Positions 50,730-59,016 of a DNA stretch of 64,000 nt are shown here, piece by piece (position 1 is the stretch's first letter; every line of letters starts with the position of its first letter). A model generated the notes under the pieces. It was not told where the DNA came from and searched no databases. It worked only from the letters and a program-made list of their open reading frames with translations. The position numbers and the translations under genes are program-made. The stretch is taken from IMG/VR virus record IMGVR_UViG_3300030380_006811, positions 1-64,000 of that record; one strand, 5' to 3'. Source of the stretch: a virus.

Positions 50730-51425
50730 ATGGAGAATAAACGTAGAAAAAACCACACAGACTTAGAGGTGGTGCAAGAAGGATTTGCAAATGGTGTTGC
50801 CCCCGGCTTTCCTTTTACGGATAAACAAAAACAAAAAATGATTAATAATGCAGAAAAAGCTTATGGAAAGTTTTTAGATGCATTAAAATGTGATTGGAGA
50901 AATGATCCCAATTCAATGGAAACACCTCGACGAGTAGCTAAAGCTTATGTTAATGATTTATGGGCTGGTAGATACACAGCAATGTCTCCTATTACATCAT
51001 TCCCATCAGATGGTTATGATGGTATTGTTATTGAACGTAATATACCATTAACTTCAATGTGTTCTCACCACCACCAAACAATTGGGGGAGTTGTTCATAT
51101 TGGTTATATAGCAGGAGAAGGTGGACAAGTAATTGGATTATCTAAATTAAATAGAATTGTAGAATTATTTGGTAGAAGAGGAGCAATTCAAGAACAACTT
51201 ACATCAGCTATACATAATGCTGTAGATAAAATTACAGATGGAAATAAAGGTGTAATTGTTACTATTGTAGGAACTCATAATTGTGTAAGTTGTAGAGGAG
51301 TTAAACATCAAGGAGCAGCAATGGTTACAACAAAAGCATCAGGTGTATTTAGAAAAAATGAAAATTTAGCTCGTAAAGAGTTTTTTGATAGTTTAAAAAT
51401 TAATAATGGTGGACACAATATTTAA
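50730..51425 (+). CDS. folE: GTP cyclohydrolase I
   Basis: A 231-residue FolE. Zinc and active-site motif SMCSHHHQTIGGVVHIGYIAG (about 109-129), VIGLSKLNRIVELFGRR, QEQLTSAIHNAV and THNCVSCRGVKHQGAAMVTT (about 190-209) are all intact. It converts GTP to dihydroneopterin triphosphate, the first step of the 7-deazaguanine route, so the module encodes the pathway from GTP on. Confidence 0.95.
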   Translation: MENKRRKNHTDLEVVQEGFANGVAPGFPFTDKQKQKMINNAEKAYGKFLDALKCDWRNDPNSMETPRRVAKAYVNDLWAGRYTAMSPITSFPSDGYDGIVIERNIPLTSMCSHHHQTIGGVVHIGYIAGEGGQVIGLSKLNRIVELFGRRGAIQEQLTSAIHNAVDKITDGNKGVIVTIVGTHNCVSCRGVKHQGAAMVTTKASGVFRKNENLARKEFFDSLKINNGGHNI

Positions 51426-51428
51426 GTT

Positions 51429-51983
51429 ATGTTAAAAATAGAAGAGAAAAAAATAAAAGTTAGTTGGGATGATGTTGAGGAAGCAGTAAAAAAATTATGT
51501 GATATTATCAAACCTGAAATAGATAATGTTTCCTCTATACATGGAATATCTAGAGGTGGGTTAATTCCTGCTGTTATGGTTTCACATAGATTAGGCCTTC
51601 CTTATGTAGATGTTCCTATTAAAAATACAATGGTAATAGATGATATTTGTGATAGTGGAGTTACATTAAGAGATTATAAAGCAACTTGGAAAGGAGCTTT
51701 ATGGTTTAAACCTAATACCTCATGTTTTACCCCAACTTGTTGGGCAGAAGAACATTTAGGAGATGAGTGGTTAATTTTTCCTTGGGAAAAGTCCAACTCA
51801 GAACCAATTCAGGATTATCTAAAAACAAAGGAATTTAAGGAATTTGCTGAAAATGAAGACAATTCTGTGGTTTGGCCCGAAGAAGATAGTAAATTACACA
51901 CTGTAGGAGGTTTAACTAACGATAAAGAAGGTTCTTTTATGGAATTTTTAAATAAAATTGATAAAAAAAATAAAAATGGGTAA
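51429..51983 (+). CDS. Phosphoribosyltransferase
   Basis: A 184-residue PRTase-fold protein: HGISRGGLIPAVMVSHRLG (about residues 38-56), PRPP motif TMVIDDICDSGVTLRDY (about 68-84), then a WFKPNTSCFTPTCWAEEHLGDEWLIFPWE segment typical of hypoxanthine/xanthine-type enzymes. It may salvage a purine or deazapurine base. Overlaps the MazG-like gene by 8 nt. Confidence 0.85.
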   Translation: MLKIEEKKIKVSWDDVEEAVKKLCDIIKPEIDNVSSIHGISRGGLIPAVMVSHRLGLPYVDVPIKNTMVIDDICDSGVTLRDYKATWKGALWFKPNTSCFTPTCWAEEHLGDEWLIFPWEKSNSEPIQDYLKTKEFKEFAENEDNSVVWPEEDSKLHTVGGLTNDKEGSFMEFLNKIDKKNKNG

Positions 51984-52527
51984 ACAATTAGAATTTTCAT
52001 ATCAATGGGAAAAATTAAAAGATGTCCCATTTGTAAACGAAGTAGAACAATTTAATGCCACATTTGGCAAACCAAATAATTATGAACCAACAATACCAGA
52101 AAAAAAGGAATGGCAATTCGTATACGACTTTGTACTTGAAGAACTGGAAGAATATCGACAGGCATGCGAAAACGGAAACATCGTGGAAGTTTTGGATGCT
52201 TTGTGTGATATTACTTATGTTTCCCTTGGGAACGGTACTATGTTACACGGTCTTAAGGATAAGATATGGCCAGCGTATCAAGAAGTACAAGCATCAAATT
52301 TATCGAAGTCTTGCAGCACTGAGAAAGAAGCCATGGAAACTGTCTCCGTCCGCTCTAAAGAACAAAATGAGCCATGTCACTATGAGAAAGTGGAGGAAAG
52401 ATTTGTAGTGTATAGAACACGAGATAAAAAAGTAATGAAATCAATTAATTATTTTAGACCTGACCTAACCCAATTTTTCACAGGAGATGAATTACAGAAA
52501 TTTCATAATACAAGCGCAGGGATCTAA
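51976..52527 (+). CDS. MazG-like nucleotide pyrophosphohydrolase
   Basis: A 183-residue protein (ATG at 51976 preferred over an upstream ATT/ATA-type start). All-alpha NTP pyrophosphatase motif EELEEYRQAC...EVLDALCDITYV (about 52-80: EExxE plus ExxD). The HYEKVEERFVVYRTRDKKVMKSINYFRPDL C-terminus is seen in phage relatives. It would hydrolyse non-canonical or excess dNTPs. Its stop overlaps the polymerase start by one base. Confidence 0.8.
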   Translation: MGKQLEFSYQWEKLKDVPFVNEVEQFNATFGKPNNYEPTIPEKKEWQFVYDFVLEELEEYRQACENGNIVEVLDALCDITYVSLGNGTMLHGLKDKIWPAYQEVQASNLSKSCSTEKEAMETVSVRSKEQNEPCHYEKVEERFVVYRTRDKKVMKSINYFRPDLTQFFTGDELQKFHNTSAGI

Positions 52528-54236
52528 TGTATAAAAAATGTTATGCCACTAGATTAGGAAGTAATAAATATAAGATTCATTTATGGGACGAAGGTGGCTA
52601 TGATGAAATCGAATGGTATAATTGTGCTTATCAGGAATGTTCTAAAGAAGATAAACTATACACAGGTTTAGGAGGAGAACCACTTAGAAAAATTTATAAA
52701 TGGGATAAAAATACTCCTAATTTACACTTTCATGATATACCCCCTTATCAAAAATTTCTTATTGAAAAATATGGTATTGATGATAAACCATCTATAGGCC
52801 ATAGAGAATTATTTTTTGACATTGAGTGTGAAATTGGAGGAGCCTTAACAGAAGAATATATTGAAAGGGCTCCTATGCCTATTACAACAATAGCATATTG
52901 GGATAAAACTCCTGATAGTTGGGTTATTTTAGTTCGCGATGATAAAAATGAATTAAAACGAACTAAAGCAAAAAACAAAGAAATAGTCCCATGCAGAACA
53001 GAAAAAGAACTATTAGCTAAGTTTTTAGAACGTTTTAAAGAAATTGATCCTGATATTTTAATTGGATATAATAGTGACTTTTTTGATATACCCTACTTAT
53101 ATTATAGAATGTGTAATGTATTAGGTAAAGAGTGGGCTGATCAATTATCCCCAATTGGTAAAGTAAATGCTAAAAAGAATAATGAATATTTTTTTAAAAG
53201 AAATCAATTTGTAGATATTATTGGGGTCGAATCTCTAGATTATATTCGTTTACATAAAAAATACAGTTGGAAAGATGAACCAAGTTGGAAATTAGATGCT
53301 ATTGGTGAAAAATATGTAGGTGTAGGCAAAGTAGAGTATGAGGGAAATTTAGATCAGTTATTTAAAACTGACCTCCAAAAATATATTCAATATAACTTTG
53401 TTGATGTTGAAATATTAAAACTACTAGACGAAAAACTCCAGTACATTGCTTTAACTAAAAACTTATCCCATAAAGGAAAACATAATTATAGTGAAGTTTA
53501 TGCAAATAGTAAAACCCAAGATGGTGCAATTTCAGCTTATTTATTATCCCAAAATATAATCCCACCAGGTAAGGATCCTAATCCTAGAAGTAAAAAAGGA
53601 TATGCTGGTGGTTACCTTTTTTGCCCTAAAGCTGGATTGTACAAATATATGTTTGATGAGGATTTAACTTCACTATATCCATCTATTATAATGTCTTTAA
53701 ACATTGGTCGTGAAACATTTAAGGGACGTATCATAGATGCTGATGACCGCAATAATAGATTGGGTCTTAATGATTTAAAAGAACGTGATCAAGATGAAGA
53801 ATTATTAGTTGAAAATGTTAAAGGACAACAAACTAGAGTTAATGTTAGAAGATTAATTCGAATGGTTGAAGAAAACAATCTAACATTATCTGCTAATGGT
53901 TCTATGTTTACTACTGATAGACAATCAACTCTATCCACAGTATTAGATAAATGGTTTTCTGAACGTAAACTATATAAGGGCAAAATGAAAGAGGCATATA
54001 AAGCAGGTGATAAAGAAAAAGGTGCCTATTATCATTTAATGCAATATACAATGAAAATTTTACTTAATAGTTTATATGGTGCTACAGCTTTACCATCATT
54101 TAGATATGGATTAAGTTTATCTATATTAAGTGAAGCAATCACACTATCTGGTCACAGAATTATACAAGAATCGGCTCTATGCGCTAATAGACATATGAAT
54201 AAAGTTATGCGTGGGGATATAAAATTAAAAATATAA
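52527..54236 (+). CDS. gp43A: DNA polymerase family B, N-terminal part (exonuclease, palm motif A, fingers)
   Basis: A 569-residue first half of a gp43-type polymerase. Exo I LFFDIECE (about 92-98), Exo II LIGYNSDFFDIPYL (about 180-193) and Exo III YNFVDVEILKLL (about 288-300) are complete. Polymerase motif A DEDLTSLYPSII (about 375-386) and motif B KILLNSLYGATALPSF (about 508-523) follow. The protein then stops (RHMNKVMRGDIKLKI) before motif C. The missing part is encoded at 55924-56880. Both products must associate to form an active enzyme. Confidence 0.92.
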   Translation: MYKKCYATRLGSNKYKIHLWDEGGYDEIEWYNCAYQECSKEDKLYTGLGGEPLRKIYKWDKNTPNLHFHDIPPYQKFLIEKYGIDDKPSIGHRELFFDIECEIGGALTEEYIERAPMPITTIAYWDKTPDSWVILVRDDKNELKRTKAKNKEIVPCRTEKELLAKFLERFKEIDPDILIGYNSDFFDIPYLYYRMCNVLGKEWADQLSPIGKVNAKKNNEYFFKRNQFVDIIGVESLDYIRLHKKYSWKDEPSWKLDAIGEKYVGVGKVEYEGNLDQLFKTDLQKYIQYNFVDVEILKLLDEKLQYIALTKNLSHKGKHNYSEVYANSKTQDGAISAYLLSQNIIPPGKDPNPRSKKGYAGGYLFCPKAGLYKYMFDEDLTSLYPSIIMSLNIGRETFKGRIIDADDRNNRLGLNDLKERDQDEELLVENVKGQQTRVNVRRLIRMVEENNLTLSANGSMFTTDRQSTLSTVLDKWFSERKLYKGKMKEAYKAGDKEKGAYYHLMQYTMKILLNSLYGATALPSFRYGLSLSILSEAITLSGHRIIQESALCANRHMNKVMRGDIKLKI

Positions 54237-54237
54237 T

Positions 54238-54531
54238 ATGGAAGATTTTTTAATAGGTTTAGGTTTATTACCAATTTTAATTTTAGTTAATTATGTTATT
54301 TTAACTTTATGTAAGTTTTTTCCTAAACATATCTTAGCAATGAGTGGAGTTATGATAGGATTAGATACTATTATGACTTTAGGTTATACTTTTACGGCTA
54401 AGACTTTTATTACTGACATTAAATTAATGGTAGGAGGAATAGGCCTGTCTATATTTGCAGCGTTAGCACATAAAGTTTTAACTTTTATAAAACAATTAGG
54501 TGAATTAAATAAACATGAAATAGGTAACTAA
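54238..54531 (+). CDS. Small membrane protein inserted between polymerase halves
   Basis: A 97-residue, very hydrophobic protein with three predicted helices (about 6-27, 30-55, 60-85). It starts one base after the stop of the polymerase N-half. Unknown function; no similarity to homing endonucleases. Overlaps the next ORF by one base (TAATG). Confidence 0.55.
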   Translation: MEDFLIGLGLLPILILVNYVILTLCKFFPKHILAMSGVMIGLDTIMTLGYTFTAKTFITDIKLMVGGIGLSIFAALAHKVLTFIKQLGELNKHEIGN

Positions 54532-54797
54532 TGGCTTTAAGTAAACAATCAATAAGAAAATCAATGCATATTACTGCAAATGGTGATGAAATTCATAAAG
54601 ATGAACTTATCTTAATAAGTGAAGATTGGACTGAAGTCCAAGAGAATTTTTTTAGGAAAATGTTAAAACAAGGAGGACATTTTAGATTAAAAGGGGTTAA
54701 ATATATAGTAGAACTAGATAGATCCGCTGATACAAGATCAGATGGAAGTAGAGATAGTGGAGTCATTCAAATCCCTGGGGAAGACAGCAAATTTTAA
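54531..54797 (+). CDS. Unknown small soluble protein
   Basis: An 88-residue basic protein (SKQSIRKSMHITANGDEIHKDELILISEDWTEVQENFF, then RLKGVKYIVELDRSADTRSDGSRDSG). Mixed alpha/beta, no known motif. Part of the four-gene insert between polymerase halves. Confidence 0.5.
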   Translation: MALSKQSIRKSMHITANGDEIHKDELILISEDWTEVQENFFRKMLKQGGHFRLKGVKYIVELDRSADTRSDGSRDSGVIQIPGEDSKF

Positions 54798-54800
54798 GGT

Positions 54801-55547
54801 ATGAAAATAATTGAAATACAAGCCATAAGAAGATCAGGACATCACGCCTTCGCTAATTGGTTAATTAATAATTTATTAGACACAGATGGCAGTATTGGTT
54901 ATTGTACTGATAAGTATAATATTATTAATGATGGTGAAGTATTATGGGTTAATGAAGCTGAATATGATTTGAATCAAACTAAAAAAGTAATTTCAATAAA
55001 TAAACCAAATTATGTTTTTCTTACTTATGAAGTATTTCTTTATAAACATAATAGTAATTCCAAACCACATGTTAAGGATAATATAAATAGTTTAATATTA
55101 ACCCCTTATTTAGAAAAAAAATGGGGAGTAACAAGTTATCATAACTATTCATTTGTTAGAGAATTTTGGAATAATTTTGCTTCATTATTTACATTATTTC
55201 CTTTTTATCAAGAAGGGAATAAAAATGATGAAGTTCAACAGTGGGTTAATTACTATAAAACTTCTTTAAAGTATAATTATGAAACTAATGGTGGTGTTTT
55301 TGATTTGTGGATTCAAAATAGCGAATATGCCAATGAAATTTCTAATTACCTAATTAATAAAGACAATAAATTAAACCCCTTAAACATAACAGGAACGAAA
55401 TCATCATTTAAAAATTCTGAATTAACAGTAAAAAATTTGTTAAATAGAAGCCAACTTATTACCTTCCCAGATTGGTTTATAGAAATGGTTAACTCAGATG
55501 AGGAATTATTAGAACTTTTAAGTAAACAACAATTATTAATATGCTAG
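54801..55547 (+). CDS. Sulfotransferase-like P-loop protein
   Basis: A 248-residue protein that begins with a beta strand and a phosphosulfate-binding-like loop IEIQAIRRSGHHAFANWLI (about residues 4-22), as in sulfotransferase-family proteins (RSGS/RSGHH loops). The later part has FVREFWNNFASLFT (about 116-129) where the 3'-phosphate motif is expected. No membrane segment. If active it would use PAPS, the product of the CysC-like enzyme at 7126. The acceptor is unknown. The family is divergent and activity is uncertain. Confidence 0.55.
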   Translation: MKIIEIQAIRRSGHHAFANWLINNLLDTDGSIGYCTDKYNIINDGEVLWVNEAEYDLNQTKKVISINKPNYVFLTYEVFLYKHNSNSKPHVKDNINSLILTPYLEKKWGVTSYHNYSFVREFWNNFASLFTLFPFYQEGNKNDEVQQWVNYYKTSLKYNYETNGGVFDLWIQNSEYANEISNYLINKDNKLNPLNITGTKSSFKNSELTVKNLLNRSQLITFPDWFIEMVNSDEELLELLSKQQLLIC

Positions 55548-55927
55548 TAGAAATATCAAATGGAGAGTTATTAGATAAAGTTTCAATATTAGAGCTAAAA
55601 ATGCTTAAAATTGAAGATAAAGAAAAATTAGTCAATATTCAAAAAGAATTTGATACATTAAATCCTTTAGCTAAAGAATTATTTGAGCAATTTGGAGGTC
55701 AACTACAAAATCATTATCTTGAGTTGGCTCGTATAAATGGGTTATTATGGGATATAGAAGATTGGATTAGAGATTGTGAACGTGAAAAGAGATTTGATGC
55801 AGAATTCACTCAGTTAGCTAGATCAGTTTATGTTACTAATGACCAAAGAAGTGAAGTTAAAAAACTTATTAATATTATGACTAAATCAGGTTTAGTAGAA
55901 GAAAAATCATATAAAGATTATAAATGA
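55541..55927 (+). CDS. DUF6165-like protein
   Basis: A 128-residue helical protein with the pattern EISNGELLDKVSILELK (residues 3-19), NGLLWDIEDWIRDCER and FDAEFTQLARSVYVTNDQRSEVKKLIN, ending EEKSYKDY. This matches a small uncharacterised family often beside glycosyl- and sulfotransferase genes. It overlaps its neighbours by 7 and 4 nt, so it probably works with the sulfotransferase-like protein. Confidence 0.65.
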   Translation: MLVEISNGELLDKVSILELKMLKIEDKEKLVNIQKEFDTLNPLAKELFEQFGGQLQNHYLELARINGLLWDIEDWIRDCEREKRFDAEFTQLARSVYVTNDQRSEVKKLINIMTKSGLVEEKSYKDYK

Positions 55928-56880
55928 AGCATTTAGAGGAAACACCTTGGTTTATTTGTGATAAGAATGATGAGAATTATTGTGCTTATGTAGATACTGA
56001 TTCTAATTATTTTAATGCAGAGCCTATTCTAAAACATTTATATCCTGATTTTGAATCACTCTCAGATGAAGAAAAAGATAAGAAATTAGAAGGTGTAGCC
56101 TTAGCATATCAAGATATTATTACTGAACATTATGATAATTTAGCTACTAATTGTTTTAATGTTAAACAATTTGAGTGGTTTGATAAACCTCATTGGCTTG
56201 AAATGAAAACTGAATGTGTAATCAGATCAGCTTATTTTAGAGCAACTAGAAGATATGCCCAATGGATTACTAAACAAGAAGGTATTGCTAAAGAAACTTT
56301 AGATATTAAAGGTCTAGAGTTTATGAAAGCAAATTTTCCACCTATTTTAGGAGATTTCTTTAATAATATTTTACAACAAGTACTTAAAGGAGAACAACAT
56401 AAAAGCATCATTGACCAGATTAAAGTATTTAAAACTCAAATTTTAGATGGAACTATCCCCTTGGCAAAACTAGGTAACCCTACTGCTGTAAAAAAACTAG
56501 ATAAATATAGTGGCAAAAGTGCCCGTGCAGGTGAAATGTTTACTGAAATATTAAAAGGTGCCCCTGCTCCAGTAAGGGCAGCTATTCGTTATAATGATTT
56601 ACTTAGATTATGGCAATTAGATAGAAAATATAATCTAATTACAATGGCTGATAAAGTAAAATGGATCTATTTAAAAGATAACCCCTATAAAATAGAGGCA
56701 TTAGCATTCTTTGATTATGAAATGCCAGATAAAGTAGTTGATTTTTTAGATACTTATGCTGATAGACAAAAAGTATTTGATTCAATATTATTAAATAAAC
56801 TAGAGGGATTTTTTAGTGATTTAGGTTGGTCATTAAATTTAAATCCTTATGTAAACGCTTTAAAATCGTTTGAAATTTAA
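55924..56880 (+). CDS. gp43B: DNA polymerase family B, C-terminal part (palm motif C, thumb)
   Basis: A 318-residue second half of the replicative polymerase. Motif C YVDTDS lies at residues 22-27. Then come palm/thumb segments including KTECVIRSAYFRATRRYAQW (about 94-113), KLDKYSGKSARAGEMFTEI and a C-terminal region of gp43 type (LEGFFSDLGWSL near the end). The first 20 residues (MKHLEETPWFICDKNDENY) cover the sequence missing from the N-half, so the two pieces together account for a complete polymerase. It is not preceded by intein sequences. Confidence 0.9.
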   Translation: MKHLEETPWFICDKNDENYCAYVDTDSNYFNAEPILKHLYPDFESLSDEEKDKKLEGVALAYQDIITEHYDNLATNCFNVKQFEWFDKPHWLEMKTECVIRSAYFRATRRYAQWITKQEGIAKETLDIKGLEFMKANFPPILGDFFNNILQQVLKGEQHKSIIDQIKVFKTQILDGTIPLAKLGNPTAVKKLDKYSGKSARAGEMFTEILKGAPAPVRAAIRYNDLLRLWQLDRKYNLITMADKVKWIYLKDNPYKIEALAFFDYEMPDKVVDFLDTYADRQKVFDSILLNKLEGFFSDLGWSLNLNPYVNALKSFEI

Positions 56881-56899
56881 AATAAAATTCGTATATTAT
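56869..56899 (+). promoter_or_regulatory. Promoter-like TTTG-N19-TATATT before the clamp operon
   Basis: TTTG at 56869-56872, 19-nt spacer, TATATT at 56892-56897. The motif runs directly into the ATG of a 28-residue ORF at 56898, so a transcript would start inside that ORF and would serve mainly the clamp gene at 56981. Confidence 0.5.
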
Positions 56900-56984
56900 G
56901 TTAGGATTATGGGATGCAGTAGTAGTGGTTATATTTGTAATATCATTACCAAAAATAATTGAAGCATTTAAAAAAAGAAAATGA
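56898..56984 (+). CDS. Small membrane peptide (28 aa)
   Basis: ATG at 56898 to TGA at 56984. The peptide MLGLWDAVVVVIFVISLPKI continues with a basic end. Its stop overlaps the clamp start as ATGA, a coupling that supports translation. Single-pass membrane peptide of unknown function. Confidence 0.45.
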   Translation: MLGLWDAVVVVIFVISLPKIIEAFKKRK

Positions 56985-57706
56985 TAAGTAAACAACAATT
57001 AAGTTCAGTTATTTCAAAGTATTATTTAAATGGTTTGAATAATCAAGTAAAGTGGAGAATTAAAGATAATACACTTACAATTTATGCTGGTGAAGCAGGT
57101 AGAGTGTGTAGGGTAGTAGCTAATAATTTCCCTTTAGAAGACTCAGAGTTAGGGGTATTTGATACAAATAAATTAAATAAATTATTATCTATTACAAATG
57201 GTGATTTATTAGTATCATTAGAAAAAATGAAGGCAATTTATACTAAAATGCACATTCAGGATTCTAATTTTGATTTAACTTATTCACTAGCTGATACTTT
57301 AATTTTAGGTAAAAATACTTGGTATGATGACCCCGATACATGGGATATAGATCTAAAATTAGAAAATGAAGATGTAGATTCATTAATTAAAGCTAAAAAT
57401 GCTTTAGGTGATGTGAATTCAATGTTAATCACTACAACTAATGATTTTGATGGTAATAATATTTGTGAATTTATTTTTGGTGATAATACAGGATTTTCTA
57501 ATAAAATTACTTACCAAGTAAATGGAGGGGAAATAAAAGACAATACCTTAAGTATTCCATTTAATTCTGATATATTTAAAGATATATTAAATAATAATAA
57601 AGATATGGATAGTTGTTCTTTAAAACTATCAAATACGGGGATATTAAAAATAGAATTTGAATCCGAAGATATTAAAAGTGAATATTTTGTCGCAAGAAAC
57701 GAATAA
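56981..57706 (+). CDS. gp45: Sliding clamp, gp45-like
   Basis: A 241-residue DNA clamp subunit (T4 gp45 is 228). Pattern of two related halves: SVISKYYLNGLNNQVKWRIKDNTLTIYAGEA, ELGVFDTNKLNKLLSI, FDLTYSLADTLIL, and in the second half DVDSLIKAKNALGDVNSMLI, ITYQVNGGEIKDNTLSIPF, CSLKLSNTGILKIEFESEDIKSEYFVARNE. It tethers the polymerase and in T4 also activates late transcription. Located directly after the second polymerase half. Confidence 0.88.
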   Translation: MISKQQLSSVISKYYLNGLNNQVKWRIKDNTLTIYAGEAGRVCRVVANNFPLEDSELGVFDTNKLNKLLSITNGDLLVSLEKMKAIYTKMHIQDSNFDLTYSLADTLILGKNTWYDDPDTWDIDLKLENEDVDSLIKAKNALGDVNSMLITTTNDFDGNNICEFIFGDNTGFSNKITYQVNGGEIKDNTLSIPFNSDIFKDILNNNKDMDSCSLKLSNTGILKIEFESEDIKSEYFVARNE

Positions 57707-57716
57707 AAAACCTGAT

Positions 57717-58082
57717 ATGTATGCTGAAGATAAGGCAATTATGCCTTATGGTGATAGTGTAGCTGCTCCCAAAATAGAATTAGAAGATACTAATTCGTGG
57801 GTTGCAAAACAAACCGTTGATGTAAATAATTATTTAGCAACCAAATTCAAAGAATTAAAAGAAGAATATGCTAAACTTATTGCTTTATATAAGTGGAATG
57901 AACTTGTAAATAAAGCAGATTTTAGTTTTATCCCCGTTAAGGGGCATATTTATTTTCTTTATCAAAGAGAAAATGGAAATTTATTCTTATCATTAATTGA
58001 ACCTGAATTCTGGAATCAACTTTATGTAGGATCAGTAAAATTAGATTCAGATAATAAATGGATAAAAGTTGAAGATAGGTAG
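57717..58082 (+). CDS. DUF2452-like protein
   Basis: A 121-residue protein, ATG at 57717 (a TTG at 57687 would add ten residues that fit the family start). Pattern YAEDKAIMPYGDSVAAPKIE, then VNKADFSFIPVKGHIYFLYQRENGNLFLSLIEPEFWN (about 67-103), as in DUF2452. The family is uncharacterised and widespread in bacteria and phages. Confidence 0.68.
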   Translation: MYAEDKAIMPYGDSVAAPKIELEDTNSWVAKQTVDVNNYLATKFKELKEEYAKLIALYKWNELVNKADFSFIPVKGHIYFLYQRENGNLFLSLIEPEFWNQLYVGSVKLDSDNKWIKVEDR

Positions 58083-58109
58083 GAATATCAATTTTCCTTT
58101 TTTATATTA

Positions 58110-58124
58110 TATGTATAATAAATA
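58110..58124 (+). promoter_or_regulatory. Late-type promoter motif (TATG variant)
   Basis: TATGTATAATAAATA, 76 nt before the hsp20 ATG. The 117-nt intergenic space also holds a pyrimidine-rich stretch (58091-58103) but no clear terminator. Confidence 0.45.
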
Positions 58125-58199
58125 AACACTTGTAGCTAGGGCACATTGTTATATTTTTGTTTAATCGAGTTAGCTTAGGCGCTCACAATATAAAATGAT

Positions 58200-58622
58200 A
58201 TGAGTACATTAGAAATCTTTGAAAGGCATATAAGTCCTTTCGATATCCTATTTAGGAATCACTTTAAATCTGACAGCGTATTTAATCCTGTCGCCAATTC
58301 AAAACAACCACACCCCCTTAATATATTCTTTGATGATCAAGGACTTCACTTTGAAGTTGCCTGTACTGGGTTAACTAAAAAAGATGTAATTTTAGACATT
58401 GAAGGCGATATATTAAAAATAAGTTATAAAAAACCAGAAGAAGAAAAGTTTCATGAAGGAACTATTCATAATGGTTTATCTAAAAAATCATTTGATTTAA
58501 GATACAAAATTGCTCCTAAATTTGATTTAGGACAAACCGATGCATCTTTAACAAATGGATTATTAGAAATTTTTATACCTTTAGCTGAGGAAGCTAAACC
58601 AAAAACAATCAAAATTAAGTAA
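58200..58622 (+). CDS. Small heat shock protein, Hsp20 family
   Basis: A 140-residue alpha-crystallin-type chaperone: HPLNIFFDDQGLHFEVACTGLTKKDVILDIEGDILKISY (about 40-80), LSKKSFDLRYKIAPKFDLGQTDASLTNGLLEIFIPL (about 95-130), with the conserved NGLLEIxIP ending. Such proteins are frequent in marine T4-like phages and hold virion proteins soluble. Near the GroES/GroEL genes. Confidence 0.92.
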   Translation: MSTLEIFERHISPFDILFRNHFKSDSVFNPVANSKQPHPLNIFFDDQGLHFEVACTGLTKKDVILDIEGDILKISYKKPEEEKFHEGTIHNGLSKKSFDLRYKIAPKFDLGQTDASLTNGLLEIFIPLAEEAKPKTIKIK

Positions 58623-58660
58623 TAAGTTTTATTAAAATATGTGTCCTAGCACATTGTTTT

Positions 58661-58671
58661 TCGTATATTCA
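58661..58671 (+). promoter_or_regulatory. Early/middle-type promoter motif (TTCGTATATTCA)
   Basis: TCGTATATTCA after TTTT, 27 nt before the ATG at 58699. No clear TTTG box at the -33 position. Confidence 0.42.
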
Positions 58672-58698
58672 CGTTACAAATTATAAACTAAGTTATAT

Positions 58699-59016
58699 AT
58701 GACTACTAAAAGAAAATCTATCCAAACTATAAAGGATCCATTATTAGAACCTTATTTCATTACTAAAGATGAATATAGCTATACAGTTAAAGAAACGGTT
58801 ACCTCAAATGTTGATCACTTTAGATCTAATGGTAAAAGTAAAACTTATGAAAAATCTTTATACTACTTCCCTCAGTTTGATCAGGCTGTAAATAAAATTG
58901 CAGAATTAAAAAATACAAAAAAGGATTTTAATAGTCTTAATGAATATATTGAAAATTACAAATTAATAAGAAACCAAATTAAAAATTATACAAATGGAAT
59001 TAGAAGCACTGTTTGA
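58699..59016 (+). CDS. Unknown phage protein
   Basis: A 105-residue basic protein: KDPLLEPYFITKDEYSYTVKETVTSN (about 12-37), Lys/Asn-rich helical C-terminus. Proteins with the DPLLEPxFIT start are frequent near chaperonin or replication genes of marine T4-like phages, without known function. It overlaps groES by 23 nt. Confidence 0.6.
   Translation: MTTKRKSIQTIKDPLLEPYFITKDEYSYTVKETVTSNVDHFRSNGKSKTYEKSLYYFPQFDQAVNKIAELKNTKKDFNSLNEYIENYKLIRNQIKNYTNGIRSTV

Noticed and set aside
54236-55924. Split intein or homing endonuclease at the polymerase break
   Set aside because: Neither half carries intein-like sequence (no Cys/Ser/Thr junction blocks) and none of the four intervening genes shows LAGLIDADG, GIY-YIG or HNH motifs.
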